64,000 bases of DNA from Marivita sp046591575 (GTDB lineage: Bacteria; Pseudomonadota; Alphaproteobacteria; Rhodobacterales; Rhodobacteraceae). Under the pieces are notes generated by a model, which saw only the letters and a program-made list of their open reading frames with translations, made no database searches and was not told the origin of the DNA. The translations under genes were made by a program, and so were the position numbers. Within the stretch, counting starts at the first letter, position 1. Every line of letters starts with the position of its first letter. Positions 24,509-33,986 of this stretch are shown here, piece after piece. The DNA lies in contig NZ_JBIQWA010000004.1 of assembly GCF_046591575.1 (NCBI RefSeq), positions 124,001 to 188,000 of the forward strand, read 5' to 3'.

Positions 24509-26104
24509 TTATCCTGCCATGTGTTGCGTCATCCGGATGACCGTGGGTCCGTCTGCTGTCAGCGCGGCGCGCAGGGCGGTTTGCAGATCATCCAGCGATT
24601 TGGGCTCGACCGCACCGGCCCCATAGGCTTTGGCCAGGGCAAGGAAATCCGGATTGCGGGCGACAACCGCGTTGGGCGCAATCTGGCTGCGCACCATGCT
24701 GTCCTCGATTTCACCAAGTTTGCCATTGTCCCAGACAAGGATCGGCAATGGCAGGCCAAGCTCGACGGCGGTGCCCAATTCCTGAATGGTGTATTGCAAG
24801 CCGTAATCCCCGGCCAGCGCAACGGTCGGCTGCCCCGGTCGTGCCACAGCACCCCCGATGGCGGCGGGCAATGCATAGCCCAGCGTTCCGAACCCGAACG
24901 GATGGTGCCAATGACCGGGTTTGGGCATGTCCCACACCTCTTTTGCGGCATAGGCGAATTGCGTCATGTCGGAATAGATCATCGTGTCCTCTGGCAGCGC
25001 CACTTTGAGCGCGTCGCAGACCGGCAGGATGCCGGGCCGCTCGGCCTCGATTTCGGCATGCCACAGCGCGCGGTGTTGCGCCACCTCGGAGGCCTGCCAT
25101 TTGGGCGGCAGGTCTTCGGTGCGGGCAGAGATGGCAATCGCCATGGCATGCAGAACCTCTGCTGCGTCTGCCAGAATGGCGGTGTCCGCCGGGCCAAGGT
25201 CAGTGAAACAGGCAGGGTCAATATCCACCCGGATCATCGGCGCGGTGTGCCCCAGCGTCGGACGCCACAGGTCGACTTCGGACAAGGTGGTGCCAACCGC
25301 AATGACCAGATCCGCCTCGGCGGCGATGCGGGCGCTGTCGGGCCGGGCAAGGCTGCTGCCAAAGTATAGCGGAGTGTCCGCAGGTACCACGCCCCGGCCC
25401 GCATAGGTCACGATCGAGGCAGCACCGGTTTGCTGCAACAGCTGCGGGATGGCAGCGGCCCCCCCTTTTGCACCGCCGCCAAACACGAAAAGCGGCTTTT
25501 GCGCTTTGAGAACCGCATCGACAAGGGCGTAAACATCGGCATGACGCGCCGCAGGCCGGCCAGGACGCCGCTCAGGCGGCAATGGGGCGGCGCTGGCCTG
25601 CGCGCCCAGAGTGTCAATCGACACCTGCAGATGAACTGGCCTGGCGCGCGTGCTTGCAAATTCATCAAACGCCCGGTCGATCAGCGTATAGGCGGCCTGC
25701 GCGCTGCGGGCCTCTTCGGACCAGGCACAGACGGTTTCAGCAGCCGCGCGCTGATCGCGCATCTGGTGCAACTGGCCCCGGCGTGCGGATGTTTCATCCA
25801 GACAGGATGAGATCGCAAGCACCGGCACGCTGTCGGAATAGGCCTGCCCCAGCGGTGTCAGGAGATTGGTCAGACCGGGGCCTGTGATGACATAAGCGAC
25901 CCCCGGTTTGCCCGATGCCCGCGCATACCCATCTGCCATAAAGCCCGCCCCCTGTTCGTGCCGAGCCAGCACATGGGTGATCCCCGCCTGCTCGATGCCG
26001 CGATAGAGTTCGACGTTATGCACGCCGGGGATGCCGAAAATCGTGTCAACGCCCCGCTCTTTCAACATTTGCGAGATTTGGGCTCCAAGCGGTTGTGTGG
26101 TCAT
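24509..26104 (-). CDS. Thiamine diphosphate-dependent enzyme, acetolactate synthase-like; possible 5-guanidino-2-oxopentanoate decarboxylase
   Basis: A 531-residue protein of the pyruvate oxidase/acetolactate synthase family. The pyrimidine-binding domain carries the catalytic Glu in VLARHEQGAGFMADGYAR, the central domain is TPP-enzyme M-like, and the pyrophosphate domain contains FGTLGYALPAAIGGAV and the GDYGLQYTIQELGTAVE...WDN metal-binding motif. It lacks a neighbouring ilvH, and the active-site region is unlike biosynthetic acetolactate synthase. Proteins of this length and type in related bacteria are often annotated as AruI-like 5-guanidino-2-oxopentanoate decarboxylase (arginine transamination pathway), but I cannot confirm the substrate. 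It shares one base with trkH. Confidence 0.7.
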   Translation of the reverse strand: MTTQPLGAQISQMLKERGVDTIFGIPGVHNVELYRGIEQAGITHVLARHEQGAGFMADGYARASGKPGVAYVITGPGLTNLLTPLGQAYSDSVPVLAISSCLDETSARRGQLHQMRDQRAAAETVCAWSEEARSAQAAYTLIDRAFDEFASTRARPVHLQVSIDTLGAQASAAPLPPERRPGRPAARHADVYALVDAVLKAQKPLFVFGGGAKGGAAAIPQLLQQTGAASIVTYAGRGVVPADTPLYFGSSLARPDSARIAAEADLVIAVGTTLSEVDLWRPTLGHTAPMIRVDIDPACFTDLGPADTAILADAAEVLHAMAIAISARTEDLPPKWQASEVAQHRALWHAEIEAERPGILPVCDALKVALPEDTMIYSDMTQFAYAAKEVWDMPKPGHWHHPFGFGTLGYALPAAIGGAVARPGQPTVALAGDYGLQYTIQELGTAVELGLPLPILVWDNGKLGEIEDSMVRSQIAPNAVVARNPDFLALAKAYGAGAVEPKSLDDLQTALRAALTADGPTVIRMTQHMAG

Positions 26105-27555
26105 CAGGCTCTCCAGAAAGTCGTGGTGAAAAGGGCGTATACCGCCAAAAGTTCAAGTCTGCCCAGCAGCATTCCAATAGACAGCATCCATTTCGCAGTG
26201 TCATTCAAGCCGCCAAAATTGCCGGAGGGGCCGATTTCGGAACCAAGACCGGGGCCGATATTCGCCAAGGCCGCTGCGGCACCGGACACGGATGTCGTAA
26301 GGTCGAGACCGGTCATGCCCAGCCCGACCGACAACACCCCAAGCGTCACGATGAAGAACACAAAAAACGAAATCACCGAGTTGAGCACTTCGTCGCTGAC
26401 CGGGCGTCCCTCGTAGCGCGGCACAAACACACCATGCGGCGACCGCACCTTGCGCAATTGTACCGAAATCGAGGCGAACAGCAATTGATAGCGGAATATC
26501 TTGATCGAACAGGCGGTTGATCCCGCACAGCCGCCAATCAGACCGATGAAAAAGAAACTGGCCACCGCCATCGGGCCCCAAAGCCCGTAATCCTGCGACG
26601 CGTATCCCGTGCCGGTGATGATCGAGACCACATTGAACAGCGTCTTGCGCACCGCCTCTTCGTCGCTGGCGCCCATGACAAGGACGCGCCAGACCAGCAA
26701 GAACGCCACAATCACGATCACCGTTCCCAGAAATGCGCGGATTTGGCTGTCGCGCAGCAAAGGCGATAGGCTGCGCCCGGTGGTCAGCTGCACGTAGCGC
26801 ACAAATGGCAACGCGGCGAGCAACATGAACACGGTGGCCACGTATTCGGTGGCCGGATTAAAGGCCCCGAACGACGCGTCGTAATTGGCGAACCCGCCGG
26901 TGGCGACAGTTGTCATGGCGTGGACCGTGGCGTCAAACACCCCCATGCCCGCCACCACATAAGAGGTGGCGCAAGCCAGCGTCAGACCCACATAGATGCT
27001 AGAGATCGAGGCCGAAATCTCGGTCGCGCGGGGCAGGATTTTCCCCATGGTATCAAAGCTTTCCGTCCGAAAGATCTGCATACCGCCGACGCGCAGTTCC
27101 GGCAGGAACACCATGGCCACAACAATGATACCGATGCCGCCAAGCCATTGCAGCAAACCACGCCACAGCAGCAGGCCCTTTGGCAGGTCTTCCAATCCCG
27201 AAAACACGGTCGAGCCGGTGGTGGTCAGACCGGACATCGCTTCAAAGAACGCATCCACAAAGCGCGCCTCGGTCGCGCCCAGAACAAACGGGATCGCGCC
27301 GAAAATCGGCAGCGCCACCCAGACACCGGTGGTCAACAGAAATGTTTGTTGGATCGACAGCCCTTCGCGCACCCCATTGGCACAGGCAAGCGCGATCAGC
27401 CCGCCGGAAAATGTTGTTAAAACAGCACTTTGCAGAAAGACCGGCCATTCGCCCCGCCCTTCTGCAAGATCAACCAAAAGCGGCAGCAGCATGGTCGCCC
27501 CAAGCACAGCCACAAGCAGACCGATCACATATGCAACGGGACGGATATCGAACAT
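26104..27555 (-). CDS. trkH: TrkH family potassium uptake protein
   Basis: A 483-residue membrane protein with the four repeated pore segments of the Trk/Ktr family. Filter-like stretches include MSGLTTTGSTVFSGLEDLP, TTVATGGFANYDASFGAF, IITGTGYASQDYG and AALANIGPGLGSEIGPSG, the last three each with a conserved Gly. It forms the K+ channel subunit and normally works with the NAD-binding protein TrkA, which is not in this window. The gene overlaps the ThDP enzyme by one base, which may be only an economy of space. Confidence 0.92.
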   Translation of the reverse strand: MFDIRPVAYVIGLLVAVLGATMLLPLLVDLAEGRGEWPVFLQSAVLTTFSGGLIALACANGVREGLSIQQTFLLTTGVWVALPIFGAIPFVLGATEARFVDAFFEAMSGLTTTGSTVFSGLEDLPKGLLLWRGLLQWLGGIGIIVVAMVFLPELRVGGMQIFRTESFDTMGKILPRATEISASISSIYVGLTLACATSYVVAGMGVFDATVHAMTTVATGGFANYDASFGAFNPATEYVATVFMLLAALPFVRYVQLTTGRSLSPLLRDSQIRAFLGTVIVIVAFLLVWRVLVMGASDEEAVRKTLFNVVSIITGTGYASQDYGLWGPMAVASFFFIGLIGGCAGSTACSIKIFRYQLLFASISVQLRKVRSPHGVFVPRYEGRPVSDEVLNSVISFFVFFIVTLGVLSVGLGMTGLDLTTSVSGAAAALANIGPGLGSEIGPSGNFGGLNDTAKWMLSIGMLLGRLELLAVYALFTTTFWRA

Positions 27556-27613
27556 AACCGTTAGCGTTGGACCCGGAGGATCAAGGTGTCAAGCATCTGC
27601 ATGGCCCGAAGCA

Positions 27614-28783
27614 TTATACACGGCGCAAGCGCGTTTTCAGGACATGCACCCCCCCGCCCAGGACCAATCCCCAGACCGGCGCGCTTAGCCCGAAAAGTGC
27701 CATGCCGGACGCCGTGGTCAAAAACGTCACTGCCGCAGCTTCGCGGTGATCCGTATCCGACAGTGCAGCCGTGGCCGAGCTGGTAAAGACACCGATCAAT
27801 GCCACCCCGGCCAGTGTCCCCAAAAGCAACTCTGGCGCGGCAGAGGCAATGGCCGTGATGACCGCCGCAAACAACCCGAACAGACAGTAAAACACGCCCG
27901 TGGAAACCGAGGACCAGTAGCGCAGTTTCGGATCTGGATGAGAGTCTTCGTTGGCGCAGATGGCAGCTGTGATCGCCGCAAGGCAGGTTGCCGCCGATCC
28001 GAAAACGGCGCTGGCTACGCTTGCCGTGCCAACCGTTGTCAGTAAAGGCCCCGGCTCCGGGCGATAGCCATAGCTGCGCAGAACCGCGATGCCGGGTATG
28101 TTCTGGGTTGCCATCGTCACGATAAACAGCGGGATGGCGATGCTCAAAACAGCCTCTATTCCGATCCGGGGCGCAATCAAGACCGGCTGCGTCAGAACAT
28201 GGTCCGGCCACGCAATGTCAAACCCGGTCGCCCAGCCCACCACCCCCAACGCCGCCACAACTGCGGCAGGTACGGCGTACAGCCGGTTGATCAAGCTTAC
28301 GACAAACCACGTCAGAACAACCGGCAGGGCAATCGCCGGCGCGTCTGCCATCGCCTGAAAGGGCACAAGACACAGCGAAATCAGCACTCCGGCCAACATG
28401 GCCTGTGCCAGTGGTCCCGGAATAAGCGTGATCAGACGCCCCAATGGCCGCCAAAGCCCCGCCAGCACCGTCAACGCGCCCGCGATCAAGAACCCGAAAA
28501 CCGCTTCGTTGAACCCGCCGCTGGTTGCCGGAGTGATCGCCAGCAGCGCCACACCCGGTGTCGACCAGGCCACGCTGATCGGCATTTTCTTCCATAAGGA
28601 CAGAAAGATACCGGCCAGCCCCATGGCCAGGGCGGCAAACAACAATCCCGACGCTGCCTGTTCGGCCGTGGCTCCGACCGATGTCAGGCCTTGCAACAGG
28701 ATGGGGAACGAACTGAAAAAACCGACAATCGCTGCAACGAAGCCGGTGGATATGGTTTGTAAAGGAGGACCAGAGGAAGCCAC
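27614..28783 (-). CDS. Benzoate/H+ symporter BenE family transporter
   Basis: About 389 residues with ten or more hydrophobic segments. The opening PLQTISTGFVAAIVGFFSSFPILLQGL, the VAWSTPGVALLAITPATSGGFNEAVFGF block and the FGSAATCLAAITAAICANEDSHPDPKLRYWSSVSTGVFYCLFG block are typical of the BenE family. The substrate may be benzoate or another aromatic acid. No aromatic degradation gene is nearby. The start is uncertain: I prefer the GTG at 28783 (ASSGPPLQTI...), since an upstream ATG at 28837 adds a non-hydrophobic extension without a ribosome-binding site. Confidence 0.85.
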   Translation of the reverse strand: MASSGPPLQTISTGFVAAIVGFFSSFPILLQGLTSVGATAEQAASGLLFAALAMGLAGIFLSLWKKMPISVAWSTPGVALLAITPATSGGFNEAVFGFLIAGALTVLAGLWRPLGRLITLIPGPLAQAMLAGVLISLCLVPFQAMADAPAIALPVVLTWFVVSLINRLYAVPAAVVAALGVVGWATGFDIAWPDHVLTQPVLIAPRIGIEAVLSIAIPLFIVTMATQNIPGIAVLRSYGYRPEPGPLLTTVGTASVASAVFGSAATCLAAITAAICANEDSHPDPKLRYWSSVSTGVFYCLFGLFAAVITAIASAAPELLLGTLAGVALIGVFTSSATAALSDTDHREAAAVTFLTTASGMALFGLSAPVWGLVLGGGVHVLKTRLRRV

Positions 28784-28884
28784 AGGCGAATAAACGGCCT
28801 TTGAGTAAATGCAATCGCGCCTTGGTAGGCCGCACATTCATCAGAGGCAAGCGCGACGATGCCAGCACCGTCGCGCGCCGGTGT

Positions 28885-29982
28885 TTAACCGACGTGGAAC
28901 AAGGTCGAAAACAGCTTTGGGTCAAGACTATCTGCGGCAAACAGATCGCCTTCGGTCAGGACCGACACGGCATCATGGCTGTGCAGGCTTTCCTGATGAC
29001 TGGCCAGAACGCGGTAATCGCCGATGCGGGGATCTGCCTGAAGTTGTTCGGCAAACAGCCGGGCCGCATCCTCGACAAAAATCGGGTTCGCCGCGTTCAA
29101 TTCCGCAAAAGCTTGTTCATCCTCGCGCTTGACCATGACCTGCGTTTCGGTCGGGACGGCCCGGCGGCACATGTCGATCAGATCCTCGAACCACAGGCAC
29201 TTGCCCTTGTTCACCTCGACCGAAATCCGCGCCACAGAGCGTTGCGAATGCGGCGTCGCCAACTGGCCCCGCTCTCTGCGGGCATGTTCGGACAGTTCCA
29301 GAGAACACGGGCAGGTCGAGCTGTAGACGTAATCAAGATGCATGACGCTTCGGCGCACACCGTCGGTGTCCACCAGTTCGAGCGCGATGTCGTAATACTG
29401 GTATCCGGACAGGCCAGAGCGCAGGCTCTCCACCTTCATCGGGAAAGACACACGCATGTTGATACGTGCATCAAACGACTCAAGGTCAGACTTGTAATCG
29501 TCAAGGGCCGCTTCGATCACGCCAAAACTGAAGGTCTTGTCGGCATGCAGATAAAAGGACCGCATGATGCGGCTCATGTTGATGCCCTTTTTGTCGGCAT
29601 CAAGGCTGACCGTGCCGGTGACGCTGGTCTCCAGCATCAAATCGCCATTGTCGCGTGTGTGATAGCTGATCGGGAGGCGGAAATTGGAAATGCCCACATG
29701 CTGAATGCTGCGGTTCGCCCCGCGAATAAGTGCAGATGGACCGTTCTGAAGATCGGGAAGCGTGTCTTTATAGACTGGATCGACCAGAAATTCTGCCGGA
29801 TAGTCCCGTGTCAGAACCGGATAGGGTGTGTCACCCTGCTCTATCAGGCTGCGCAACACCGGATCGACAAGGTCGATCTCGGCATCATGAGATTTCCCGG
29901 CCCATTGCCGCAAAAGCGCCAATGCGTTCTCAGCTTCTTCGCGGCTTGGTTTGCGATCAATCTCAGGCGTATGAACATTCAT
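28885..29982 (-). CDS. folE2: GTP cyclohydrolase FolE2
   Basis: A 365-residue type IB GTP cyclohydrolase, which makes 7,8-dihydroneopterin triphosphate for folate or queuosine synthesis without an obligate zinc ion. Family blocks include VYKDTLPDLQNGPSALIRGANRSIQHVGISNFRLPI, GTVSLDADKKGINMSR, STCPCSLELSEHA, HSQRSVARISVEV and RIGDYRVLASHQESLHSHDAV. The Cys of the STCPCS motif is the expected active-site residue. I chose the ATG at 29982 (MNVHTPEIDRKPSREEA) because GAGGGG precedes it at eight bases. An earlier in-frame ATG at 30033 has none. FolE2 in place of or beside FolE often reflects zinc limitation. Confidence 0.95.
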   Translation of the reverse strand: MNVHTPEIDRKPSREEAENALALLRQWAGKSHDAEIDLVDPVLRSLIEQGDTPYPVLTRDYPAEFLVDPVYKDTLPDLQNGPSALIRGANRSIQHVGISNFRLPISYHTRDNGDLMLETSVTGTVSLDADKKGINMSRIMRSFYLHADKTFSFGVIEAALDDYKSDLESFDARINMRVSFPMKVESLRSGLSGYQYYDIALELVDTDGVRRSVMHLDYVYSSTCPCSLELSEHARRERGQLATPHSQRSVARISVEVNKGKCLWFEDLIDMCRRAVPTETQVMVKREDEQAFAELNAANPIFVEDAARLFAEQLQADPRIGDYRVLASHQESLHSHDAVSVLTEGDLFAADSLDPKLFSTLFHVG

Positions 29983-30103
29983 GTGCAGGCCCCCTCGCCT
30001 GTTGGTCACCTTCCGAACATAAGGATGGGACACAACTTTTCAACTCAATAGATATACGGGTGCCGGGCCTGTCCGGATCAGTCTGTGCGTGAATAAAAAA
30101 GCC

Positions 30104-31285
30104 CTAGCCGGCCCCATCCAGCGCCGACATCAGATCCTCGACAAGATCGTCCACATCCTCGATGCCGACAGACAACCGGACCAACCCATCGGTGATGCCC
30201 AATAGCGCCCTTTGGTCTGCATTCAGGCGTTGATGCGTTGTGGTTGCGGGATGGGTGACAATGCTTTTTGCGTCGCCCAGATTGTTGGAAATGATGATCA
30301 CCTCCAGCGCGTTCAGAAACCGGAACGCCGCGTCTTTGCCACCATTCAGTTCAAGCGCCAGCATCGTTCCCCCCGACCCCAATTGGCGCTGCGCCAATGC
30401 CGATTGCGGATGAGACTCAAGGCCCGGATAAATCACCTGTTTCAAAGCAGCATGGCCCGAAAGTGCCTCTGCGATGGTTTGCGCCGATTGCGCCTGGGCG
30501 CGCACCCGCAGATCCAGCGTCTCCAGACCTTTGAGCTGCACCCAGGCCGTGAACGGCGACATGGAACCGCCGGTATGTTTCATGTACGGTTCAACCGTTT
30601 TGCGGATATGGTCCTGCGTTCCAAGGATCACGCCCCCAAGCGTGCGTCCCTGCCCGTCGATATGTTTGGTCGATGAATAAATCACGACATCCGCACCTTG
30701 CGCAATCGCATCGGAAAACACCGGCGTGGAAAAGACGTTGTCCACCACAACCAGCGCGCCCTGGGCATGAGCGATCTCGGCCACGGCCTCGATATCGACC
30801 AGCTCCAGCGTCGGGTTCGACATCGATTCGAAAAAGACCGCTTTGGTGTCCGGGCGCACCGCGCTGCGCCATTGATCAAGGTCGGCACCGTCCACCAACG
30901 TCACCTCTACCCCAAAGCGTGGCAGAATATCTTCGACAATATAAAGACATGACCCAAACAAGGCCCGCGCCGACACAAGATGATCGCCCGCCTTCAGCAT
31001 CGACATCAGCGCGCCATTGACCGCCGCCATTCCGCTGGCCGTGGCAAAGGCATCCTCGGCCCCTTCCAGCAGCGCAATGCGTTCTTCGAACATGGCAACC
31101 GTCGGATTGCCATAGCGTGCATAGATATACTCATCCGGGCCACATTGGATAAAGCGCTGCTCGGCCTGTTCGGCACTGTCATAGACAAAGCCCTGGGTCA
31201 GAAAAACGGCTTCGCTGACCTCGTTCCACTGAGACCGCTTGGTGCCGCCATGAACCATGCGCGTGCGTGGTTTCTTGTTCTTCAT
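30104..31285 (-). CDS. metZ: O-succinylhomoserine sulfhydrylase
   Basis: A 393-residue PLP enzyme of the Cys/Met metabolism family that makes homocysteine from O-succinylhomoserine and sulfide. Visible marks are FVYDSAEQAEQRFIQ, YARYGNPTVAMFEERIALLEGAEDAFATASGMAAV, the VVDNVFSTPVFSDAIAQGADVVIYSSTKHIDGQGR segment with the PLP-binding lysine in STKHIDG, and the C-terminal LVRLSVGIEDVDDLVEDL. The reading frame stays open 41 codons further upstream, but that stretch is the SAM-II riboswitch and terminator, so the ATG at 31285 is the start. Regulation by SAM through that leader is expected. Confidence 0.93.
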   Translation of the reverse strand: MKNKKPRTRMVHGGTKRSQWNEVSEAVFLTQGFVYDSAEQAEQRFIQCGPDEYIYARYGNPTVAMFEERIALLEGAEDAFATASGMAAVNGALMSMLKAGDHLVSARALFGSCLYIVEDILPRFGVEVTLVDGADLDQWRSAVRPDTKAVFFESMSNPTLELVDIEAVAEIAHAQGALVVVDNVFSTPVFSDAIAQGADVVIYSSTKHIDGQGRTLGGVILGTQDHIRKTVEPYMKHTGGSMSPFTAWVQLKGLETLDLRVRAQAQSAQTIAEALSGHAALKQVIYPGLESHPQSALAQRQLGSGGTMLALELNGGKDAAFRFLNALEVIIISNNLGDAKSIVTHPATTTHQRLNADQRALLGITDGLVRLSVGIEDVDDLVEDLMSALDGAG

Positions 31286-31313
31286 GTCATCATCACTCCG
31301 GGCCGCAACCCAC

Positions 31314-31351
31314 AAAAAAAGCCCCGTTTCGGCCAAGCGAAAGGGGCTTTC
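31314..31351 (-). terminator. Intrinsic terminator in the metZ leader
   Basis: On the minus strand AAAGCCCCTTTCG pairs with CGAAACGGGGCTTT and is followed by a run of seven T. It lies between the SAM-II aptamer and the metZ ATG, so it most likely serves as the expression platform: with SAM bound, transcription would end here. Confidence 0.8.
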
Positions 31352-31354
31352 GTC

Positions 31355-31410
31355 GGGCCTTTTAGCAGAATGTTTAACGTGGCCCGCAATCCGGTAACAA
31401 ATCGCCACGG
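31355..31410 (-). ncRNA. SAM-II riboswitch
   Basis: The minus-strand leader of metZ matches the SAM-II plan: a 5' P1 strand GUGGC followed by GAUUUG, a pyrimidine-containing loop, AUUGC, the closing GCCAC, the UUAAACA stretch and the 3' pseudoknot strand GCUAAAAGGCC. SAM-II occurs mainly in alphaproteobacteria upstream of metZ, metA and related genes. The metZ gene downstream agrees with this assignment. Confidence 0.85.
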
Positions 31411-31458
31411 CGTCGCGTTAGGCACAAAACACCGTGACGTCAACTCGGGCAGATGGGC

Positions 31459-31484
31459 ATCTTTGGGCCCCAAATACCTCGGCG
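31459..31484 (+). repeat. Intergenic roseobacter-type element, copy 1
   Basis: The stretch ATCTTTGGGCCCCAAATACCTCGG resembles two other intergenic copies in this window (41875-41901 and 62173-62202 on the minus strand). It lies between the uvrD stop and the SAM-II leader. Confidence 0.5.
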
Positions 31485-31551
31485 GGTCGTTCATTTGGCA
31501 CCATTGGCTCAAGCCCAATGGACGGACGACAGGCAACGCCTCCCGCCTGGC

Positions 31552-33921
31552 TTAAAAAGGCACGTCATCCGCCGCGCAGATAAAGCGCGCGACCACCTTT
31601 TTGATACCGGCTTTCTCAAACTCGATTTCCAGCTTGTCGCCTTCAATCCCAACCACCGCGCCATAGCCGAATTTCTGATGGAACACCCGTTCGCCCAGCG
31701 CATAAGACGAAATCGCAGTGGCGTCGATCACCGTATTGCGCGCCTCGCTCGGTTGGCTGATGGGCCGCTCCGAGGACCGCGCCTGAAGCCGTTTCCAGCC
31801 CGGCGAATTATACACATTCGCCTGAGAGGCTTTCTCGTGCAGGTCCGACCCGGCCATTGTCTGCATCGCCGGAGACGCCATGCCCGCAGCACCATACCCG
31901 CCACCATATAGGCCGGGCGGTGTCAGCACCTCGACATGGGTTTCATCAAGCTCGTCGATAAAGCGCGATGGCAGCGCCGACTGCCATTGCCCGAACACAC
32001 GGCGGTTGGCGGCAAAAGAAATCGTACAGACCTCCTCGGCCCGAGTGATGCCGACATAGGCCAGACGGCGTTCCTCTTCCAACCCCTTGAGCCCGCTTTC
32101 GTCCATGCTGCGCTGTGACGGGAACAGCCCGTCTTCCCAACCGGGCAGGAACACGGCGGGAAATTCGAGACCCTTGGCCGCGTGCAGCGTCATGATCGAC
32201 ACTTTTTCACCATCGCCGCCTTTGTCATTGTCCATGATCAGGCTCACATGTTCCAGAAAGCCCTGCAAATTCTCGAATTCCTCCAACGCCTTGACCAGTT
32301 CTTTGAGGTTTTCAAGCCGCCCCGGCGCTTCGGGGGTTTTGTCGTTTTGCCACATGCCGGTGTAGCCGGATTCGTCCAGAACAATGCCGGCAAGTTCGGG
32401 ATGGGCCATATCGGCATCCCCGGCCATGCGGCCCCAGCGTGCAAGATCGGCGACAAGCTGCGCCAGTTGCGTGCCGCCTTTGCCTTTGATCAAACCCTGC
32501 TCGACCGCCAGTCGTGCGCCCTCGACCAAGGACACACCGTTGGCCCGCGCAACGGTCTGGATCGTCTGCTGCGCCTTGTCGCCAAGGCCGCGTTTGGGGG
32601 TGTTCACCACCCGCTCAAAGGCCAGATCGTCTTCGGGGGATACGACCAGCCGGAAATAGGCCATCGCGTCGCGGATCTCCATCCGTTCATAGAAACGCGG
32701 CCCGCCGATCACGCGATAAGGCAGCCCGATGGTCAAAAACCGGTCCTCAAAGGCGCGCATCTGGTGGCTGGCACGCACGAGGATCGCCATGTCATCCAGC
32801 GACATCGCGCGCATCCCGCGCGTGCCGGTCTGCATCGCTTCGATTTCCTCGCCGATCCAGCGGGCCTCTTCTTCGCCGTCCCAATGGCCGATCAGGCGCA
32901 CTTTCTCGCCCTCTTGCGCTTCGGTCCAAAGGGTTTTGCCCAGACGCCCCTGATTGCCCGCAATCACCGACGAGGCCGCTGCCAGAATATGCGGTGTCGA
33001 GCGGTAATTCTGCTCCAGACGCACCACATGCGCGCCTTCAAAGTCTTTCTCAAAGCGCAGGATATTGCCCACCTCGGCCCCGCGCCAGCCATAGATCGAC
33101 TGATCATCATCGCCCACACAACAGATGTTCTTGTGCCCCGACGCCAAAAGGCGCAGCCACAGGTACTGTGCGACATTGGTGTCCTGATATTCGTCCACAA
33201 GGATGTAGCGGAACCAGCGCTGATACTGGTCGAGCACATCGGGATGCGCCTGAAAGATCGCCACCACATGCAGCAACAGGTCGCCGAAATCCACCGCGTT
33301 CAGCTCTTTCAGACGCGCCTGATATTGCGCGTAAAGCTTCGGGCCCTGATGGTTATAGGCTCCCGCATCCGCTGCCGGCACCTTGTCCGGCGTGATCGCG
33401 CGGTTTTTCCAAGTGTCGATGATCCCGGCCAATTGCCGCGCGGGCCAGCGTTTGTCGTCGATCCCGGCGGCCTGAACAAGCTGCTTGAGCAGGCGCAGCT
33501 GATCATCGGTGTCCAGAATAGTGAAATTCGATTTCAACCCGACCAGTTCCGCATGACGGCGCAGCAGTTTGACGCAGATCGAATGAAAAGTGCCCAGCCA
33601 CGGCATGCCTTCAACCGTCTGGCCCAGCAGCCGGCCCACCCGATCCTTCATCTCGCGCGCCGCTTTGTTGGTAAAGGTGACGGCCAGAATTTCGTTCGGA
33701 CGCGCGCGACCGGTGTTCAACAAATGCACGATTCGCGTCGTCAGCGCCTTGGTCTTGCCGGTCCCGGCCCCGGCCAGCATGAGGACAGGGCCATCCAGCG
33801 TCTCGACCGCCTGCCGTTGTGCAGGGTTGAGATCCTCCAGATAGGGCTGCGGGCGCGCACCCATGGCGCGGGCGGAGAGTGAGGCGTTCTCGAACGCTTC
33901 CATTTCATCGAAACTGCTCAT
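31552..33921 (-). CDS. uvrD: UvrD/PcrA family ATP-dependent DNA helicase
   Basis: A superfamily 1A helicase of 789 residues. Walker A is LMLAGAGTGKTKALTTRI, motif II is ILVDEYQDTN, motif III is CVGDDDQSIYGWRGAE, motif IV is LEQNYRSTPHIL, motif V is MTLHAAKGLEFPAVFLPGWEDGLFPS and motif VI is RRLAYVGITRAEE. It unwinds DNA in nucleotide excision and mismatch repair. The C-terminus has a Tudor-like domain (LGERVFHQKFGYGAVVGIEGDKLEIEFE) common in UvrD/PcrA and used to bind partners. I prefer ATG at 33921 over a TTG three codons earlier. No strong ribosome-binding site is visible for either. Confidence 0.95.
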   Translation of the reverse strand: MSSFDEMEAFENASLSARAMGARPQPYLEDLNPAQRQAVETLDGPVLMLAGAGTGKTKALTTRIVHLLNTGRARPNEILAVTFTNKAAREMKDRVGRLLGQTVEGMPWLGTFHSICVKLLRRHAELVGLKSNFTILDTDDQLRLLKQLVQAAGIDDKRWPARQLAGIIDTWKNRAITPDKVPAADAGAYNHQGPKLYAQYQARLKELNAVDFGDLLLHVVAIFQAHPDVLDQYQRWFRYILVDEYQDTNVAQYLWLRLLASGHKNICCVGDDDQSIYGWRGAEVGNILRFEKDFEGAHVVRLEQNYRSTPHILAAASSVIAGNQGRLGKTLWTEAQEGEKVRLIGHWDGEEEARWIGEEIEAMQTGTRGMRAMSLDDMAILVRASHQMRAFEDRFLTIGLPYRVIGGPRFYERMEIRDAMAYFRLVVSPEDDLAFERVVNTPKRGLGDKAQQTIQTVARANGVSLVEGARLAVEQGLIKGKGGTQLAQLVADLARWGRMAGDADMAHPELAGIVLDESGYTGMWQNDKTPEAPGRLENLKELVKALEEFENLQGFLEHVSLIMDNDKGGDGEKVSIMTLHAAKGLEFPAVFLPGWEDGLFPSQRSMDESGLKGLEEERRLAYVGITRAEEVCTISFAANRRVFGQWQSALPSRFIDELDETHVEVLTPPGLYGGGYGAAGMASPAMQTMAGSDLHEKASQANVYNSPGWKRLQARSSERPISQPSEARNTVIDATAISSYALGERVFHQKFGYGAVVGIEGDKLEIEFEKAGIKKVVARFICAADDVPF

Positions 33922-33986
33922 GCCGGGCAAGATAGCGGCCCATCCACCAGAGTTAAAGATGTTCTGATAATGTTCACATCACCACG

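Noticed and set aside
24509..26104. Biosynthetic acetolactate synthase (ilvB/ilvI)
   Set aside because: No small-subunit gene follows, the length is short for that enzyme, and the active-site neighbourhood differs.
31286..31408. N-terminal extension of metZ
   Set aside because: The extra codons coincide with the SAM-II aptamer and terminator, and the sequence is unlike the family.
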